Part shown: positions 61,459 to 64,000 of the stretch, piece after piece | How positions within the stretch are numbered: position 1 is the stretch's first letter | Layout: each line of letters begins with the position of its first letter | From: Chitinophaga terrae (ex Kim and Jung 2007) | GTDB taxonomy: Bacteria > Bacteroidota > Bacteroidia > Chitinophagales > Chitinophagaceae | Reading direction: 5' to 3' | DNA length: 64,000 bases | Assembly (NCBI RefSeq): GCF_900107795.1 | Contig: NZ_FNRL01000030.1 | Span: 1 to 64,000, forward strand | Notes under the pieces: model-generated | Database searches by the model: none | What the model saw: only the letters and a program-made list of their open reading frames with translations | Told to the model about the DNA's origin: nothing | Made by a program: the position numbers and the translations under genes

Positions 61459-62640
61459 ATGATTAAAAAAGAAGAGCAGCCAACTACTCCCGATGGGATG
61501 ACCCGGTTTTTATGGTGGCTCGCTGCAGCAGATATCGACATCCTGAATGAATGCCGTACCGAGAAAGAACGTTTCAGAATTATAGGGATATCCGTACTGG
61601 TAACCTGGATATTCGCTACCCTGGCCTGGGGATACTTTTTTTCAACGATCCTCGACGATGATATGATCGTAGGACTGCTGGCCCTGTTCTTTGGCTTCGC
61701 CATTTTATCCATAGACCGCACACTGATCTCTGCAATGTCGCGCTCGCAGGGCGGCGTAAAGATCATGCCGCTCCTCTTCCGGCTGGTGCTGGCTATCACC
61801 ATCGGTTTATTTGTTTCTCAACCGGTTGTACTGATGTTGTTTAAGAAAGACATCAATGCACAACTGGAACTTTCCCGTCAAACAAAACTGGATGCCTACC
61901 GGCAGCAACTTGCCAAATTAAATGCAGCGGAGTTAAACGGGTACCAGCAATCCATGGCCGAAGGAAAACAACGCCTGGCCGAAAAGGAAGAAGAGCTGAA
62001 AGTATACAGGGAAGCCTATATTAAAGAAACAGACGGCACCGGCGGCAGTGGCAGGATAGGAGAGTCGGCCATCGCCAAAGTGAAGAAAATGGCCTATCTC
62101 AAATCAGAAGAGGAATTGCAGGCCATGGAAAGAACCTGGGCTCCCAAACAACGGGAAATACAGGCGAAGATCAACCGCCTTCACAGTGAAGACAGCCTGA
62201 AAGAAAGCATCTACCTGGGAACGCTTACCAATGGCTTCCTGGCACAGATAGAAGCCCTGAATGAATTAACAGCCACTCATCCGCCGGTTCAGCAACGCTA
62301 CCGGCTTATTGTATTTATAATTGTGCTGATAGAAGTAATGCCGCTTTTAAGCAAAGTACTGATGCCAAGGGGCGAGTATGACGAGAAGCTGGCGGCTGCC
62401 ACCGCACAGGGAGCTGTAGGGGCGCAATTGGAAGCCGATAAGGGAGAGGCGCTGGCGCAACACTACCAGGAAGCCGCATTGGCTGCCGACAAGGAAATGA
62501 TAGACCAGTTGTTCGCAGCATCCAGCGATCTGCGGAAAGAACAGGTGGAAAACCTTGTTAAAGAATGGAAGCAGCGGGAAGATAACCAATACCGCCGTTT
62601 CTGGGAACAGGCAAAAAAGCTGCTGATAGGAAAAATGTGA
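61459..62640 (+). CDS. DUF4407-like membrane protein
   Basis: This 393-residue protein has three N-terminal transmembrane helices (about 33-54, 62-86 and 96-118), a long Glu/Lys/Gln-rich coiled coil (about 130-250; LAEKEEELKVYREAYIKETDG), a fourth helix (about 280-300; YRLIVFIIVLIEVMPLLSKVL) and a charged C-terminal helix. The layout and the motif FGFAILSIDRTLISAMSR match DUF4407. It lies 9 bp after the kinase gene and 27 bp before its response regulator, so it is probably part of the signalling unit. Confidence 0.82.
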   Translation: MIKKEEQPTTPDGMTRFLWWLAAADIDILNECRTEKERFRIIGISVLVTWIFATLAWGYFFSTILDDDMIVGLLALFFGFAILSIDRTLISAMSRSQGGVKIMPLLFRLVLAITIGLFVSQPVVLMLFKKDINAQLELSRQTKLDAYRQQLAKLNAAELNGYQQSMAEGKQRLAEKEEELKVYREAYIKETDGTGGSGRIGESAIAKVKKMAYLKSEEELQAMERTWAPKQREIQAKINRLHSEDSLKESIYLGTLTNGFLAQIEALNELTATHPPVQQRYRLIVFIIVLIEVMPLLSKVLMPRGEYDEKLAAATAQGAVGAQLEADKGEALAQHYQEAALAADKEMIDQLFAASSDLRKEQVENLVKEWKQREDNQYRRFWEQAKKLLIGKM

Positions 62641-62667
62641 ACCCAAAGAAATTGGTAACTTAGAATT

Positions 62668-63372
62668 ATGCTTACTGCTATTGCAATAGATGATGAACCG
62701 GTAGCCCTGGCGGTGATCGAAAACCATGCATCAAGGGTGCCCTTCCTGGAAATGAAAGGCTTCTTCACCAACGCGTTTGAAGCGATCGACTTTTTAAGCA
62801 AAGAAAAAGTGGACCTGCTGTTCATTGATATTAAAATGCCGGATATCTCCGGACTGGATTTCATTGGCAGCCTGCCTAATCCGCCAATGACAGTTTTTAC
62901 TACCGCTTACTCAGAACATGCGGTGAAAAGTTTTGAGCTGGATGCGATCGACTACCTGCTGAAACCTTTCTCGCTGATCCGGTTTATGAAGGCCTGCAAT
63001 AAGGCCAACAGCCTGCTGCAGCTGAAACAGCAGCAGGGAACAACCGCCCTGGTGAAAGAACCGGAATACATCTTTATCAAAAGCGGGTATGAGCAGTTCA
63101 GGGTGAAACTGGAAGATATCCTCTACCTGGAAAGCGCCGGCAACTACGTGAATTTTGTACTGACAGATAAAAAACTGATCTCCCGCTTATCCATGCAGGA
63201 AGCGATAGACCTCCTGCCTGTGAATACATTCACCAGGGTGCACCGCTCCTACATCGTAGCTAATAACAAAATTGAAAGGGCCGACAGGAACTCGCTGTAC
63301 ATTTGCAACATTCCTATCCCGATAGGCGCTGCTTATGCTACAGCGATAGAGAAAATATTCAGCACCAGGTAA
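62668..63372 (+). CDS. LytTR family response regulator
   Basis: This 234-residue regulator has a receiver domain (1-120) with the acidic pocket (IDDEP) and phosphorylated Asp in DLLFIDIKMPDISG (D54), plus TTAYSEHAVKSFELDAIDYLLKPF. The C-terminal LytTR DNA-binding domain (about 135-232) contains FIKSGYEQFRVKLEDILYLESAGNYV, then NTFTRVHRSYIVANNKIERADRN. It should be phosphorylated by the LytS-type kinase encoded two genes upstream. Confidence 0.94.
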   Translation: MLTAIAIDDEPVALAVIENHASRVPFLEMKGFFTNAFEAIDFLSKEKVDLLFIDIKMPDISGLDFIGSLPNPPMTVFTTAYSEHAVKSFELDAIDYLLKPFSLIRFMKACNKANSLLQLKQQQGTTALVKEPEYIFIKSGYEQFRVKLEDILYLESAGNYVNFVLTDKKLISRLSMQEAIDLLPVNTFTRVHRSYIVANNKIERADRNSLYICNIPIPIGAAYATAIEKIFSTR

Positions 63373-63374
63373 GT

Positions 63375-63407
63375 TTGTCGCACCGACAATTATTTTTAAT
63401 TTTTTTT
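63375..63407 (+). terminator. short-stem terminator after the response regulator gene
   Basis: TTGTCG (63375-63380) and CGACAA (63384-63389) flank a 3-nt loop and are followed by TTATTTTTAATTTTTTTT. It closes the kinase-DUF4407-LytTR operon. Confidence 0.6.
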
Positions 63408-63428
63408 AAAATATACTTGCTTCCGGAG

Positions 63429-63457
63429 TTCTAAAACAATATTTTAGAATTCTAAAA
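63429..63457. promoter_or_regulatory. perfect 16-bp palindrome plus half-site, candidate operator
   Basis: TTTTAGAATTCTAAAA (63442-63457) is a perfect palindrome. An additional half-site TTCTAAAA lies at 63429-63436, itself forming a second dyad with TTTTAGAA (63442-63449). The array ends 10 bp before the start of the next gene, so a bound protein would control its expression. Confidence 0.55.
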
Positions 63458-63467
63458 ACCCACGTAT

Positions 63468-64000
63468 ATGAGTAATAATAACAACCGCAGACAATTTTTA
63501 AGACAATTAGGATGGTATACTATGGGAGTAGGCATGCTTCCGGCAGCCCTGGCAGCCTGTAATACCGGGAAATCCACTAAAACAGAAGAGGGAACGAAAG
63601 ATAGCAGTACAGCGCCTGCACCTGCATCTTCATCCCAGTCGGGAGCTATAGACGATGGCCTGTTCTTCAAGATCTCATTAGCCGAATGGTCTTTCCATAA
63701 AGCATTGTTTGCCGGTAAAATGAGTCACCTGGATTTTCCTGGAAGAGCGAAAAAGGAATTCGGGATCAGTGGGGTAGAATATGTGAACCAGTTCTTTAAA
63801 GATAAAGCTAAAGACAAAGCATACCTGGGCGAGTTAAAGAAAAGATGCGACGACCTGGGCGTAAGAAGCGTTTTAATCATGTGTGATGGAGAAGGAGAGA
63901 TGGGTGACCTGGATAATAAGAGAAGACAGCAGGCGGTTGAAAACCATTACAAATGGGTAGAAGCTGCGCAGTTCCTCGGTTGTCATGCTATCAGGGTAAA
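63468..64000 (+). CDS. Tat-exported TIM-barrel sugar phosphate isomerase/epimerase-like protein (partial)
   Basis: The gene runs off the right edge; about 177 residues are visible. The N-terminus is a twin-arginine signal (NNNNRRQFLRQLGWYTMGVGM) ending in a possible lipobox (LPAALAACNTG), then a Ser/Thr/Ala-rich linker (about 35-62). The folded part starts FFKISLAEWSFHKALFAGKM and continues FPGRAKKEFGISGVEYVNQFF, CDDLGVRSVLIMCDGEGEMGD and HYKWVEAAQFLGCHAIRV, the pattern of the xylose-isomerase-like TIM barrel family. Members isomerise or epimerise sugars; exported forms are frequent in sugar-oxidation clusters of Bacteroidota. Confidence 0.88.
   Translation, partial: MSNNNNRRQFLRQLGWYTMGVGMLPAALAACNTGKSTKTEEGTKDSSTAPAPASSSQSGAIDDGLFFKISLAEWSFHKALFAGKMSHLDFPGRAKKEFGISGVEYVNQFFKDKAKDKAYLGELKKRCDDLGVRSVLIMCDGEGEMGDLDNKRRQQAVENHYKWVEAAQFLGCHAIRV

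Noticed and set aside
1..64000. tRNA, rRNA and prophage or conjugative-element genes
   Set aside because: No cloverleaf, rRNA-like sequence, integrase, capsid or conjugation gene was recognised; the only mobile element seen is the IS at the left end.

Overview
The window is chromosomal DNA from a Bacteroidota bacterium, most likely a Chitinophagaceae soil or plant-associated glycan degrader (Chitinophaga or a close relative). This is inferred from three SusC/SusD pairs, a hybrid two-component system, two ECF-sigma/FecR cell-surface-signalling loci, LytS/LytTR regulation, many Sec, lipoprotein and Tat signals, and weak Shine-Dalgarno sites. No rRNA, tRNA or CRISPR array was seen.

Region by region: (a) 1-2.9 kb is accessory DNA: an intact IS4-type insertion sequence beside an AbiE-like type IV toxin-antitoxin pair. 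(b) 3.1-10 kb holds a secreted TPR protein, a two-gene membrane cassette of unknown function, and an Lrp/AsnC regulator divergent from phosphoenolpyruvate synthase. (c) 10.4-24.9 kb is a compact polysaccharide utilisation locus: secreted GH2 enzyme, AraC regulator, 1357-residue hybrid sensor/regulator, SusC, SusD and a surface glycan-binding lipoprotein. (d) 25.1-30.6 kb holds poorly known small genes, a hidden 40-codon gene with its own terminator, and a tight operon ending in a T4 Rnl2-type RNA ligase, followed by a convergent HopJ-family gene. (e) 30.7-39.1 kb is a sigma/anti-sigma-controlled SusC/SusD locus that also carries a DUF5689 lipoprotein and a Tat-exported metallophosphoesterase. 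(f) 39.3-40.5 kb has two small unknown genes, a promoter-associated dyad and a degenerate tandem repeat. (g) 40.5-46.4 kb is a five-gene amine catabolic operon (permease, glutamine-synthetase-like ligase, iron alcohol dehydrogenase, class I glutamine amidotransferase-type hydrolase, aldehyde dehydrogenase) that reads as a complete gamma-glutamyl-ethanolamine route to glutamate and glycine. (h) 46.5-55.4 kb holds a GH9 cellulase-family enzyme and a second ECF sigma/FecR/SusC/SusD locus. (i) 55.6-59.8 kb holds a DUF4240 protein, a secreted lipocalin-like protein, and a minus-strand run of a Tat-exported Dabb protein, a DinB-fold protein and a gamma-glutamyltransferase-like enzyme with an altered substrate site. 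(j) 59.9-64 kb is a LytS kinase - DUF4407 membrane protein - LytTR response regulator operon, then the start of an exported TIM-barrel sugar isomerase/epimerase-like gene behind a perfect 16-bp palindrome.

The strongest candidates for under-described biology are the gamma-glutamyl-ethanolamine operon, the RNA-ligase operon with its 28-codon ORF coupled at both ends, the hidden 40-aa gene, the phosphoesterase-bearing Sus locus and the kinase/DUF4407/LytTR module. Functions are assigned by reading motifs from the sequence; no database search was run.
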